The notes: generated from the letters alone by a model not told the origin. 64,000 bases of DNA from Halarchaeum grantii (GCF_014647455.2 NZ_BMPF01000001.1:558001-622000), one strand, 5' to 3'. Shown: positions 51,792 through 60,497, numbered from the stretch's first letter. A program made the numbers and translations.

Positions 51792-53156
51792 TTACTCCTC
51801 GTCGCCGTCCGCGTCGTCGAGGCGCGGGAACTCGCCGATGGTGTCGGCGCGGAAGGCGTCCTCGTCGAACTCGTAGTCGTCGTCGAAGAAGTCGATGAGG
51901 GTGTGCGTGTCGCGCATCGCGTTCTTCAGGCACGTCGAGGCGCCGGGCGAGGGCGTGATGTTGAAGATGATGTCGTCGCCGACGATCTTCGCCTCGCCCA
52001 TGTCGAGGCTCTTGTTCTTCGTGTCCACGATCTGCGGGCGGACGCCGCCGTAGCCCTTCGCGCGCTCGATGTCCTCGAGCTCCATCGTCGGGACGACCTT
52101 CTGGACCTCCGGCAGGAAGGAGCGCCGGCCGACCTCGGGGACGTCGTAGACGAGGTTGCGGAGGACGTAGGGGAGGAGGATGCGGTCGGAGAGGATGTTC
52201 GCGTAGCTGAGGAAGGAGGCGACGTTGAGCCCGAAGACGTCGAGGAAGTCGCTGACGGTGTTGAGCCGGCCGCGTTCGAGCGCCGGGACGAGCTTCGCGG
52301 TCGGCCCGAAGCGCGTGATAGAGCCGTCGTGGACGTCCGCGTCGCCGTGGACGGCGGCGAACGGGAGCTTCTTCATCTGGAGCGTGTAGACCTTTCCGTT
52401 CAGCGGGCCGTCGTCCGCGAGGAAGAAGCTCCCGGCGACGGGGAGGAGGACCTTGTCCTCGCCGTAGCCCATCTCCTTCGCGATCTGGAGGCTGTGCGAC
52501 CCGGCGGCGACGACGGCGACGTCGCAGTCGAACGGCCCCTCGTCGGTCGTGAGCGTGTAGCCGCGCGTCGTCTCCGTGATGTCGGTGACTTCCGTGCCGG
52601 TGTAGACGTCGACGCCCGTCTCCGCTTTCGCCTGCTCGACGAAGGACTGGGCGGTCGCGCCGTAGTCGACGACGTAGCCGTCCGGCGTCTGAAGCGCGAG
52701 GAGGTCCTTCTCGGGGTCGCGGCCCTCGACGACCTTCGGTTCGAGTTCGGCGATCTCCTCGCGCTCGATGGGGCGGAGCTTCGGGTAGAGGTCGCCGAAG
52801 CCCTCCTCGTGGTAGCGCTCTTCGAGGGAGGCGACTTCCTCGTCACCCACACCCAGAACCATCTTCGAGCGCTTCGAGTGCATCTCGCGCTCCGGGTCGT
52901 GGTTCTCGAGGTAGCCGGCGAGGAGCTCGGCGCCCTCCTTCACTTCCTCGGCTTTCTCGAGCGTGTAGTTCGTCTCGATGTCGCCGAAGTGGAGGGTCTG
53001 GGAGTTGTTCGTGTGGTGGGAGTTGATCTGCGCGATCTCCGCTTCCTTCTCGACGAGCGCGACCGACTCGACGTCGGTGAACTTCGCGACCGTGTAGAGG
53101 AGCGATGCGCCGCTGATGCCGCCGCCGACGATGACTAGGTCGTACTCTCCGGACAT
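51792..53156 (-). CDS. mqo: malate:quinone oxidoreductase-like FAD protein
   Basis: A 454-residue FAD enzyme. The N-terminal motif is LVIVGGGISGASLLYTVAKF (residues 7-26), followed by VALVEKEAEIAQINSHHTNN and SQTLHFGDIETNY, which closely match malate:quinone oxidoreductase (MQO). The C-terminal FAD segment is GDDIIFNITPSPGASTCLKN. It would oxidise malate to oxaloacetate and pass electrons to menaquinone at the membrane face. The start at 53156 (MSGEYDL) follows a GTTAAG/AAAACAT-rich region. It is 237 nt downstream of cspA on the same strand. Confidence 0.85.
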   Translation of the reverse strand: MSGEYDLVIVGGGISGASLLYTVAKFTDVESVALVEKEAEIAQINSHHTNNSQTLHFGDIETNYTLEKAEEVKEGAELLAGYLENHDPEREMHSKRSKMVLGVGDEEVASLEERYHEEGFGDLYPKLRPIEREEIAELEPKVVEGRDPEKDLLALQTPDGYVVDYGATAQSFVEQAKAETGVDVYTGTEVTDITETTRGYTLTTDEGPFDCDVAVVAAGSHSLQIAKEMGYGEDKVLLPVAGSFFLADDGPLNGKVYTLQMKKLPFAAVHGDADVHDGSITRFGPTAKLVPALERGRLNTVSDFLDVFGLNVASFLSYANILSDRILLPYVLRNLVYDVPEVGRRSFLPEVQKVVPTMELEDIERAKGYGGVRPQIVDTKNKSLDMGEAKIVGDDIIFNITPSPGASTCLKNAMRDTHTLIDFFDDDYEFDEDAFRADTIGEFPRLDDADGDEE

Positions 53157-53342
53157 GGTTAGAGTGTGGGGAAGGCTATCTCGACCCTCTCGCTCCACCC
53201 GCTTAACTCATGTTTTATCGCGGCGCCAGCGGCCGACGACCGTCGGTGTGTGGGTTCGACGTTTGTGATATTCGGTCGGCGGTCGGCAAAACGAACACCG
53301 GCCGGACTCGACGACCGTACACCGGTCGCTCGCGAGTGTGAG

Positions 53343-53379
53343 AAAAACCGCAGTAACGCTCGTGTCGCCGAACGGCGAC
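53343..53379 (-). terminator. possible terminator downstream of cspA
   Basis: On the reverse strand the perfect hairpin GTCGCC-GTTC-GGCGAC (53364-53379) lies 14 nt after the cspA stop. A T5 tract (53343-53347) follows 16 nt further on. Archaeal termination mostly needs the T tract, so the hairpin may instead stabilise the 3' end. Confidence 0.4.
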
Positions 53380-53393
53380 AGTAGTACGTCGAA

Positions 53394-53588
53394 TTACGCG
53401 CGAACGACGTTCGTCGCGCGCGGGCCCTTGGGGGCGTCTTCGATGTCGAATTCGATATCAGTACCTTCAGTCAGGTCCTCACCGCCGACGTCCTCCATGT
53501 GGAAGAAAACGTCCTCCTCAGAGTCCTCAGTCGTGATGAAACCGTAACCGCCCGTGTCGTTGAAGAAGTCAACCTTACCGGATGCCAT
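53394..53588 (-). CDS. cspA: cold-shock domain protein
   Basis: A 64-residue OB-fold cold-shock protein with RNA-binding motifs RNP1 (GGYGFITTE, residues 13-21) and RNP2 (DVFFHME, 26-32). It is acidic, as expected in a halophile. Length equals bacterial CspA minus a few residues. It probably acts as an RNA chaperone and is usually highly expressed. CTTATCC (reverse, 53616-53622) is a TATA-like element about 31 nt before the ATG. The 235 nt upstream hold no other gene I can support. Confidence 0.95.
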   Translation of the reverse strand: MASGKVDFFNDTGGYGFITTEDSEEDVFFHMEDVGGEDLTEGTDIEFDIEDAPKGPRATNVVRA

Positions 53589-53823
53589 TGCAAATAGACG
53601 AACGCTCCGTACACGGATAAGGACACCGTATTTGTTTCCCCTGGCCCGACCACTGGTTTACGAATGGCCGATTTATCCCGTATCTCGCATTCGGCCGACC
53701 ACTTCGGTTGCTTCGGCGTCGGAATCCGACGGAACGTCGCGATTCGGGCGGTCGGTCGACCGTATCGACACCGCCCGGTTCTACTGGTGAGTCCGCGGCC
53801 CACACCGACGATGGTGGTCCCGC

Positions 53824-54870
53824 CTACAGGCGCTCGCGCGTCGCCGCGACGACGAGCGGGAGCGTGATTGTGGCATCACCGACGACCGTCGCGTTCTCCG
53901 CCGTGGGCTTCAGCTTCCCCCACGAGCGCGCCTCGTCGAGCGTCGCCCCCGAGAGCCCGCCCGTGTGCTCGGGGTCCATCGTCAACTGGACCGCGTAGTC
54001 GTACGCCTCGGGGACGACGAGCATCGTCTGGAGGACGTAGTTCTTCGGGACGCCGCCGCCCACGACCATCGCGCCCGCCTTCTCCGCGTCGAACGCGAGG
54101 TCCGTGATGTGCGTCATGTCCGCGAGCGCGTCGAGCGTGAAGTCGCTCGTCTGCGAGTACATCCACGCCTGCAGGCCGAGCACGCAGTCCTGAATCGCCG
54201 GCACGTACACCGGGACATCGTGCTCGTACGCGGCGGCGGCGATGCCGGCGTCCTCCGCGACGTCGTCTTCCTCGTTCACCTCGAGGTTCGCCTTCCCGAG
54301 CGCCTCGGTGAGCTCCTGGATGGAGACGGTGCGCTCGACCTCCGGGAAGACGTTCTCGCGGAGGTGGGCCTCGAAGAGCGCGAAGTGCTCCTGCGGGAGG
54401 TAGACGTTGTAGATGCGGTCCACTTCTTCCTCCCGAAGCGTCTCGTCGTACGCCGTCGGATCCATCCCCGCGTGCTCGTCGTCCGCGCTCATCCGGTGGT
54501 CGTGCGGGCCCGCGTGGCCGTGGTGGTGCTTCCCGCCCACGGCCTCGATGGCGTCGTGCGTCAGGTTCGCACCCGTCGTCACGAGCGCGTCGATGTGACC
54601 GTCCCGGATGAGTTCGACGACCACCTGACGCATCCCCGTCGGGACCATCGCGCCGGCGAGCCCGAAGAAGTTCGTCACGTCGTCGTCGCCGAGCATCTCC
54701 GCGTAGACGTCGACGGCGTGCGAGACGTCCGCCGCGCCGATGCCCGCGTGGCCGTACTGCTCGACGAGCTCGCCGACCGTCATCCCCGCATGCACCTCGG
54801 CGTGTCCGAGGGGGTCGTGGTCGAACTCCTCGCGCGCCGGCTCCTCGTACTCGTCGTGGTCGTCGCTCAT
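53824..54870 (-). CDS. dys: deoxyhypusine synthase
   Basis: Transfers a butylamine group onto the specific Lys of aIF5A. The 348-residue protein has the N-terminal MTVGELVEQYGHAGIGAADV, the NAD-binding VPTGMRQVVVELIRDGHID and ALVTTGANLTHDAIEAVGG. The C-terminal active-site segment is ATLDEARSWGKLKPTAENAT, with the catalytic Lys at about 319. A His-rich insertion (KHHHGHAGPHDHR) near residues 114-126 is larger than usual and may bind metal. The target gene eif5A and agmatinase lie 1.0-2.2 kb upstream on the same strand, a coherent hypusine neighbourhood. Confidence 0.95.
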   Translation of the reverse strand: MSDDHDEYEEPAREEFDHDPLGHAEVHAGMTVGELVEQYGHAGIGAADVSHAVDVYAEMLGDDDVTNFFGLAGAMVPTGMRQVVVELIRDGHIDALVTTGANLTHDAIEAVGGKHHHGHAGPHDHRMSADDEHAGMDPTAYDETLREEEVDRIYNVYLPQEHFALFEAHLRENVFPEVERTVSIQELTEALGKANLEVNEEDDVAEDAGIAAAAYEHDVPVYVPAIQDCVLGLQAWMYSQTSDFTLDALADMTHITDLAFDAEKAGAMVVGGGVPKNYVLQTMLVVPEAYDYAVQLTMDPEHTGGLSGATLDEARSWGKLKPTAENATVVGDATITLPLVVAATRERL

Positions 54871-54917
54871 ACGCACACGTGGGCCGGCGGGCCGCTTGAA
54901 GGGCGCGGATTCGCCCC

Positions 54918-55682
54918 CTACAGACCGGTCGGCACGTCGAGGTACGTCACGTCGGGCCCCCAGCGCTCCGTGAGGTCCATCAGCGAGCGCACGCCGAACG
55001 TCTCCGTCCCGTAGTGCGTCCCGCAGAAGACGTTGATGCCGGCCTCCTTCGCCTCGTGGTAGGTCTTCCCCTTCGGCTCGCCCGTCACGACCGTGTCGAC
55101 GCCCGCCGCGACGGCCTCGTCGAGGAAGTCCGCGCCCGCGCCCGTCACGACCGCGACGTCGGAGACGGTCTCGGGGCCGAACTCGAGCGCGCGCACGCCC
55201 GTCCCGCCGTGGTCGAGCTCGGTCTCGAGGCGCTCGTGGACGGCCGAGCGCGCGAGCGCGCCCGCGTCCCCGCGAAGGCCGATGGTCTCCGCGCCGACGT
55301 GCCCGATGCCCTCGGTGTTCGCGAGGCCGAGCACGTCCGCGACGCCCGCCGCGTTCCCCAGCTCGGGGTGGCCGTCGAGCGGGAGGTGCGAGACGTAGAG
55401 CGCGACGTCGTTCTCGATGAGCGGCGCGATGCGGCCGTACTGCCGGTCGGTGACCCGCTCGATGCCGCCCCACGAGAGGCCGTGGTGCGTGACGAGGACG
55501 TCGGCGTCCGCCTCGGCCGCGCGCTCGGCCGTCTCCGCGACGGCGTCCACCGCGAACGCGACGTGCTCGACGTGCTTCTCGTCGGGGCCGACTTGGAGGC
55601 CGTTCGCCGACGCGTCCACGTCCGCGAAGTCCTCGGTGCGGAGTCGCTCGTCGTAGCGCGAGACGAGTTCGGAGAGTCGCAT
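54918..55682 (-). CDS. Nif3-like dinuclear metal-centre protein (GTP cyclohydrolase I type 2/NIF3 family)
   Basis: A 254-residue NIF3-family protein. Metal-binding segments are DVLVTHHGLSWGG near residues 60-72, YVSHLPLDGHPELGNA near 95-110 and a C-terminal GINVFCGTHYGTETFGVRSL near 214-233. Members form toroidal hexamers around dinuclear metal sites; the enzymatic activity is debated. The gene is 47 nt upstream of dys on the same strand and could be co-transcribed. The Cys in VFCGTHYGTE is a notable variant next to the second metal His. Confidence 0.85.
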   Translation of the reverse strand: MRLSELVSRYDERLRTEDFADVDASANGLQVGPDEKHVEHVAFAVDAVAETAERAAEADADVLVTHHGLSWGGIERVTDRQYGRIAPLIENDVALYVSHLPLDGHPELGNAAGVADVLGLANTEGIGHVGAETIGLRGDAGALARSAVHERLETELDHGGTGVRALEFGPETVSDVAVVTGAGADFLDEAVAAGVDTVVTGEPKGKTYHEAKEAGINVFCGTHYGTETFGVRSLMDLTERWGPDVTYLDVPTGL

Positions 55683-55862
55683 ACGGGAACGCGGACCTCC
55701 GGCGACAAGAAGGATGCGGGAGTTCACGTGGGAGGCCGCGGCCACCACGGGGCGTGCTCTGACCGAACGCCCGTCGGCGGCCACCGCGAAACCGGTGGCG
55801 CGGCCCCGACGGGAAGCGACGCGCCACCCGTCCGCCCTCGTTCCCGGCGCACCCGCTCGCGC

Positions 55863-56684
55863 TCAGCCGTCGACGGCCGTCGCGTCCGCGTGCGCGAAGA
55901 CGAACGCGCGGAGGAGCTTCGCCGCGAGCACCGCCGCCTGCCCGTCGTCGCGGTCGTTCACCTCCACGACGTCGAAGCCCGAGGCGTGCGGCGCGACCGC
56001 GCGCACGACGTCGCGGAGTTCGCGCGACGTGAGGCCGAACGGCTCCGGCGTGCCCGTCCCCGGAGCGTACGCCGGGTCGGCGGCGTCCACGTCAACCGAG
56101 AGGTAGACATCGCGCTCGGCGAACTCGGCCGGCGGCGCCCACGCCGCGACGTCCTCGGGGGCGACGACGGTGACGTCCCCTTCGGCGGCGCGCTCCCACT
56201 CCGCCTCGGACCCGGAGCGCGCGCCGAGGATCACCGCCTCGTCGGCGACGTCGAGCGCGTGTCCGGTGACCGTCGAGTGGCTCCACGGGTCGCCGTCGTA
56301 CGCCTCGCGCAGGTCGAGGTGGGCGTCACAGACGACGAAGACGTCGGGGTCGACGGCGCGCACCGGTGCCACGGAGACGGTGTGCTCGCCGCCGATGGTG
56401 AGGGGTATCGCGTCGTCGCGGACGACGTCGCGGCAGACGCTCGCGAGGTAGTCGACGTACTCTGCGGCGTCGTTCCACGCGTGGACGTCGCCGGCGTCGG
56501 CGACGCCCGATTCGGAAAACAAACGGTCGGCGGCGCGGTCGTAGTCCTCGAACGTCCCCGCGAACCGACGGACGCGATCCGGCCCGAAGCGCGTCCCCGG
56601 CTGGAAGGACGTAGAGACGTCGAGCGGCGCGCCGACGACCACGTAAGACGAAGCAGAGCGGTCCGCCGTCGCGCCGGGGAACAT
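55863..56684 (-). CDS. speB: agmatinase (ureohydrolase)
   Basis: A 273-residue Mn-dependent ureohydrolase. Metal ligands are in GGEHTVSVAP (His), DAHLDLREAYDGD (Asp, His, Asp) and SVDVDAADPAYAPGTGTPEP (two Asp). The final DVVEVNDRDDGQAAVLAAKL is typical of agmatinases. It hydrolyses agmatine to putrescine and urea. In haloarchaea a member of this family has been linked to hypusine formation, where the agmatine-derived side chain on IF5A needs removal of the guanidino group. It starts 4 nt after the eif5A stop, so the two are one operon. Confidence 0.93.
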   Translation of the reverse strand: MFPGATADRSASSYVVVGAPLDVSTSFQPGTRFGPDRVRRFAGTFEDYDRAADRLFSESGVADAGDVHAWNDAAEYVDYLASVCRDVVRDDAIPLTIGGEHTVSVAPVRAVDPDVFVVCDAHLDLREAYDGDPWSHSTVTGHALDVADEAVILGARSGSEAEWERAAEGDVTVVAPEDVAAWAPPAEFAERDVYLSVDVDAADPAYAPGTGTPEPFGLTSRELRDVVRAVAPHASGFDVVEVNDRDDGQAAVLAAKLLRAFVFAHADATAVDG

Positions 56685-56688
56685 CCGA

Positions 56689-57069
56689 TTACTGGAGGAC
56701 CTTGCGCTTGCCTTCCCACTCGAGGTACTCGATCTCGTCGTCGGGGTCGACATCGACGTCCTCGGGGATCTCCATCGTCACCGTCTCGAAGGTCTCGAGG
56801 TCCATGACCTGCACGACGGTGTCGGACTCCTTGGAGACGATCTGGCCGCCCTTGCGGTTGATTATCGGGACCCAGATCTTCGCGTCGACCGGCTGGCTGA
56901 GCGAGCGGCGCTTGCCGTCGAAGACGCCGCGCGCCTCGATGCGGGCCTTCGCGCTGCCGTGCTTGCCGGGCTTTGCCGTCGAGTAGCCGTCGATCTTACA
57001 CGCGGCGTCCTCGACGATGACGTAGTTCCCTTCCTGGAGGTCCCGAACTTCCTTCTGCTCTTTCGCCAT
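56689..57069 (-). CDS. eif5A: translation factor aIF5A
   Basis: A 126-residue IF5A with an N-terminal SH3-like barrel and a C-terminal OB domain (about 72-126). The modification loop [12 protein letters not shown] has the hypusine site at Lys36. The factor relieves ribosome stalling at proline-rich and other difficult stretches. GGTTTATACCC (reverse, 57091-57101) is a TATA-like element about 28 nt upstream. It is first in an operon with speB. The nearness of dys makes one modification cluster. Confidence 0.97.
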   Translation of the reverse strand: MAKEQKEVRDLQEGNYVIVEDAACKIDGYSTAKPGKHGSAKARIEARGVFDGKRRSLSQPVDAKIWVPIINRKGGQIVSKESDTVVQVMDLETFETVTMEIPEDVDVDPDDEIEYLEWEGKRKVLQ

Positions 57070-57216
57070 ACCCGCGATTCTCGCCTGTCGGGTATAAACC
57101 GTTTGGAACGTACCAGTGAGCGGCCGCTGACGGCGATAGGCACGGCGTCGCGGACGCCCCGCGACGGCCCGGCCTCCGCGATGGGCGGGACGACGGAGGA
57201 CCGTGAGTGGACGGCG

Positions 57217-58866
57217 TTACCGGCGGTCGCGGCCGGTCGCGGGCGCGTTCGCGCTCGACGGCCCGCGTCGGCGTCGGAAGGAGCGCCAGCAGAGCAGGCC
57301 GACGACGAGCGTGCCGCCGGCGGCGACGGCGGCGAGTCGGGTGGCGGCCTCCGCGTAGAGCAGGCCGGTGGAGACGACGCCCGCACCGAAGAGGAGGCCG
57401 GTGACGAGACGCCTCGCGAGCGCGTCGACGTAGCCGCCGGAGTCCTCGACGGCGGCGCGAACGTAGAAGTCGTCGCGGTCGACGCGGTCGAGCGCGCGCT
57501 CGAGCTTCGGCGCGAGGCGCAGCGAGGCGCGCGCGGACTCCGAGAGCCGGTCGCCGGTCTCCGTGATGAACTCGCGGGCGCCGCGCTCGTAGTAGCCCCG
57601 TTCGCCGAGGTAGTCGGTGGCGACGGTGACGAAGTCGAAGTCGGGGTCGAGGGTGAGACAGACGCCCTCGACGACGGTGGCGACGCGGAGGACGAGCGCG
57701 AGGTTCGAGGGGAGACGCAGGGGGAACTCGTAGATGGTGTCCTCGACCTTCGAGACGATCTGCTGGACGCGGTACTGGTCGACGGACTCGCCGCGCGCGT
57801 CCGCGATGGCGAGCTCCATCACTTCGGCCATGGTCGCGCGGTCGGCCTCCGGGCTCAGCGTCCCCATCGCGACGAGCGTGTCGAGGATGGCCTCGATGTC
57901 CTGGTTCGCGACGGCGACGTAGAAGTCGACGATGCGGTCCTGAACGGACTCGTCGACGCGGCCGCTCATCCCGAAGTCGTAGAAGACGATGGTGCCGTCC
58001 TCGCGGACGGCGAGGTTCCCCGGGTGGGGGTCGGCGTGGAAGACGCCGTCCTCGATGATCATCTGGAGGTAGGCGCGCTCCAGAGTCTCGGCGACGGCGT
58101 GTCTGTCGACGCCGAGTCGGTCCAGCGACTCGACGTCCGAGATCTTCGTCCCCTCGACGTACTCCATGGTGAGGACGCGCTCGCCCGAGCGCGAGTCGTA
58201 GACGTCGGGGATCGCGACGCCGTCGTCGTCGGCGAAGTTCGCGCGGATCTCGCCGAGCATCGTGGCCTCCCGCGAGTAATCCATCTCCTCGCGCAGCGTC
58301 TTGTCGAACTCCTCGGCGAGGTTCTCGAGGCTGAACGCCCGCGCGTCGTCGACGAAGAAGAGGAGGAGCGGGAGCGCCCACGAGACGACGCGCAGGTCCG
58401 CGTTCACGAGCGGTTCGATGCCGGGGCGGCGAACCTTCACGGCGACGCGCTCGCCGTCGAGGCGGGCGGTGTAGACCTGCCCGAGGCTCGCGCCGCTGAT
58501 CGCCTCCGTGTCGAACTCGTCGAACGCCTCCCCGACCGGCCCAACCTCCGCCTCCAGTACCTCCCGGGCCGCTTCCCACTCCGCCGGCGGTACCTGGTCC
58601 TGTAGCTCCGAGAGCTCCTCGACGTACTCGGGCGGGAGGACGTCCGGGCGCGTCGAGAGCAACTGGCCGAGTTTGATGAACGTCGGCCCGAGCGTGAGGA
58701 GACTCGACAGGAGGCGCTCGGCGCGGCGCGTGCGGCGTTCGCTGGAGACCGAGCGACGGCCGCCGACGAGGAGGAAGCGCCGCCGGTCGCGGGCGTACGA
58801 CCAGACGAGCGGGAGGAACTGCCACGCGACGACGGCGAAGCGCCAGTACGCACGCAGTGACGCCAC
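57217..58866 (-). CDS. ABC1/AarF (UbiB-type) atypical kinase, membrane-anchored
   Basis: A 549-residue UbiB-family protein. The family-specific N-terminal KxGQ extension is LGPTFIKLGQLLSTRPDVLP near residues 59-78. The Ala-rich loop is ISGASLGQVYTARLDG, and the ATP-binding Lys is in VAVKVRRPG. The catalytic loop is DGVFHADPHPGNLAVREDGT near 274-293, with YDFGMSG after it. Two C-terminal hydrophobic helices (about 488-508 and 512-530) anchor it. Homologues support quinone biosynthesis through ATPase activity, so a role with menaquinone or other isoprenoid lipids is plausible. It starts 3 nt after the Hsp20 gene stop. Confidence 0.9.
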   Translation of the reverse strand: MASLRAYWRFAVVAWQFLPLVWSYARDRRRFLLVGGRRSVSSERRTRRAERLLSSLLTLGPTFIKLGQLLSTRPDVLPPEYVEELSELQDQVPPAEWEAAREVLEAEVGPVGEAFDEFDTEAISGASLGQVYTARLDGERVAVKVRRPGIEPLVNADLRVVSWALPLLLFFVDDARAFSLENLAEEFDKTLREEMDYSREATMLGEIRANFADDDGVAIPDVYDSRSGERVLTMEYVEGTKISDVESLDRLGVDRHAVAETLERAYLQMIIEDGVFHADPHPGNLAVREDGTIVFYDFGMSGRVDESVQDRIVDFYVAVANQDIEAILDTLVAMGTLSPEADRATMAEVMELAIADARGESVDQYRVQQIVSKVEDTIYEFPLRLPSNLALVLRVATVVEGVCLTLDPDFDFVTVATDYLGERGYYERGAREFITETGDRLSESARASLRLAPKLERALDRVDRDDFYVRAAVEDSGGYVDALARRLVTGLLFGAGVVSTGLLYAEAATRLAAVAAGGTLVVGLLCWRSFRRRRGPSSANAPATGRDRR

Positions 58867-58869
58867 GCG

Positions 58870-59217
58870 CTACCCCTCGACGGGCACGCGAACGCCGCCG
58901 TCGGCCTTCGGGACGGTGACCTCGAGGACGCCGGCGTCGAGCGTCGCGGCGGCGTCCGCGCCGGCGGCGTCCGGCGGGAGCGGCACCTCGAACTCGAGGA
59001 AGACGGCGCGCTCCTCACGCCGGTAGTCGAAGCCGTCGGGGACGTCCTTGTCGCGGTAGGCGTCCACGTGGAGGGTCCCCTCGCGGACGTCGACGTCGAC
59101 GGTGTCGGCGGTGACGCCCGGCAGGTCGAAGACGAGCCGGTAGGCGTCGTCGCTCTCTGCGAGGTCGGCGAAGACGGCGTCGGGGAGTTCGCGGAGCGCG
59201 TCGCGGAGCCGAGACAT
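58870..59217 (-). CDS. Hsp20/alpha-crystallin family small heat-shock protein
   Basis: A 115-residue small heat-shock protein. The alpha-crystallin domain spans nearly the whole sequence: YRLVFDLPGVTADTVDVDVR near residues 26-45, FLEFEVPLPPDAA near 74-86, and the C-terminal ATLDAGVLEVTVPKADGG. It lacks the long N-terminal arm. The I-x-I/V motif is replaced by VRVPV at the very end. It is third in a same-strand run of four genes ending in the ABC1 kinase. Confidence 0.88.
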   Translation of the reverse strand: MSRLRDALRELPDAVFADLAESDDAYRLVFDLPGVTADTVDVDVREGTLHVDAYRDKDVPDGFDYRREERAVFLEFEVPLPPDAAGADAAATLDAGVLEVTVPKADGGVRVPVEG

Positions 59218-59265
59218 AGGCGGTCGTTCGGGCGCGCGCTCGAAAAAGGCGGTGGTCGCGGCGGC

Positions 59266-59616
59266 TCAGCGCACGGGCACGCCGAGCGGGTCGACGTGCA
59301 GGCCGAGGACGCCGAGCGCGGCGACGGCGAGGGCGGTGACGACCCACGCGAAGCCGCAGACGGCGGCGGCACCCGGCCAACGGAGGGGGTAGCGCCACTT
59401 GACGACGGCGACCCACGCGAGGAGCGCCAACGGAGGGCCGAAGACGGGGACCGCACCGGCCAGCGCGGACGCGACCGCACCGCAGAGCGCGGTCACGACC
59501 GCGTGGTCGTAGCCGAACGGTCGCGAGAGCGTTCGGGCGGCGAACGCGAGCGCGGCGCCGCCGAGCAGGAGGCCGACGGCGAGCGCGACCGCATCACCGC
59601 CGGCAGGGGGTATCAT
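59266..59616 (-). CDS. small membrane protein, unknown function
   Basis: A 116-residue protein with three or four hydrophobic segments (about residues 8-28, 38-62, 63-72 and 82-105). There are no charged catalytic motifs, and I do not recognise a family. It starts 6 nt after the stop of the secreted Ala-rich protein gene and ends 48 nt before the Hsp20 gene, so it is probably part of the same transcript. Confidence 0.65.
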   Translation of the reverse strand: MIPPAGGDAVALAVGLLLGGAALAFAARTLSRPFGYDHAVVTALCGAVASALAGAVPVFGPPLALLAWVAVVKWRYPLRWPGAAAVCGFAWVVTALAVAALGVLGLHVDPLGVPVR

Positions 59617-59622
59617 CGGGCG

Positions 59623-60396
59623 TTAGGCGTCGGCGTTCGCGGCCGCACTCGCCTCGGTGTCAGCGCCGACGAAGCCGTCGATGGCCGCGCCGAGGTTCGC
59701 GAGCTCGCTCTGGACGGCCGACGCGACGCCGCCCTGCGCGGACGCGCCCGCAGCGGCGCTCGCGGACGCACTCACGTCGGCATCGGCGGTCGCGGCGGCG
59801 TCGCCGCGCGTCTCGGCGTCGTCGGACGCGGTGCCGTCAGCCTGTGCGCTTCCGTTCGCGCGAGCGTCGGCGCTCGCGTCAGCCGTGGCGTTCGCGTCGG
59901 CCTGTCCGTTCGCGTCGGCGGAGCCGCCGACGATTCCGCTGACGGCGGCGCCGAGGTCATCGATCTCACCGTTCAGGAACGCGCCGATGGACGAGTGGAT
60001 CTCGGTCACGTGCTCGGGGACGTTGTCGGGCATGTCCGTCGGCGGGCCGGCCGAGGCGTTCGCGTCGGCCGCCGCGTCGGTGGAGCCGCTCGCGGTCTCG
60101 TTCACGTCCGCTTCGGCGCCGTCCTCGGAGGCGCCGGCCTCGACGGCGGCGTCACCGTCGGCATCGCCGTCCGCGGACGCGTTCGCGTCACCGTCCGCGT
60201 CGTCGCCGTCGGTGGTGTTCGCGGACGCGGCGGTGTCCGCGGACGCGTTGCCCGAGGCGGTGGCGGCGTCGCCGTCGGTGGTCACGGTGCCGTCGACGCT
60301 GACACCGGAGTCTGTGCTGACGTTCATCGCGGACGCGCCGCCCGCGGTCACGAGCAGGGCGGCGAGCGCCACGATACCGAGTTGAGTGAGCTTCAT
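59623..60396 (-). CDS. secreted Ala/Asp-rich low-complexity protein
   Basis: A 257-residue protein. It has a clear Sec signal peptide (MKLTQLGIVALAALLVTAGG, cleavage about residue 23). The mature chain is dominated by Ala, Asp, Gly, Asn, Ser and Thr in DGDADGDA-, ASADAN- and SASAAA-like runs. Two non-repetitive islands occur: HVTEIHSSIGAFLNGEIDDL near 135-154 and SAVQSELANLGAAIDGFVGA near 225-244. These two resemble each other (short helix, then DDLGAA or LGAAIDGF), so they may be duplicated interaction modules. GGAGG lies 8 nt before the ATG. Probably surface-associated; function unknown. Confidence 0.7.
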   Translation of the reverse strand: MKLTQLGIVALAALLVTAGGASAMNVSTDSGVSVDGTVTTDGDAATASGNASADTAASANTTDGDDADGDANASADGDADGDAAVEAGASEDGAEADVNETASGSTDAAADANASAGPPTDMPDNVPEHVTEIHSSIGAFLNGEIDDLGAAVSGIVGGSADANGQADANATADASADARANGSAQADGTASDDAETRGDAAATADADVSASASAAAGASAQGGVASAVQSELANLGAAIDGFVGADTEASAAANADA

Positions 60397-60468
60397 CTGT
60401 CTGCCTCCACCCGAGGTCCATGGCCCGATGGGTATTGAACGGGGGAGACCGTTCCCGGCGGTTTGAGG

Positions 60469-60497
60469 CCCGATTAAGCCCAATTAACTCGGGTTAA
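60469..60497. promoter_or_regulatory. inverted repeat between divergent secreted-protein and moeA1 genes
   Basis: The arms CCCGATTAA (60469-60477) and TTAACTCGGG (60484-60493) are imperfect inverted copies. Overlapping the right arm is a perfect TTAAC-TCGG-GTTAA (60484-60497). The site lies about 25 nt upstream of the moeA1 TATA-like GCGTTTTTCGG (60519-60529), a position suited to an activator or repressor of moeA1. Confidence 0.35.

Noticed and set aside
53589-53823. Possible small gene or RNA in the spacer between cspA and dys
   Set aside because: Short ORFs there differ in frame and lack promoters or homology I recognise. No tRNA-like or box C/D-like fold was seen.
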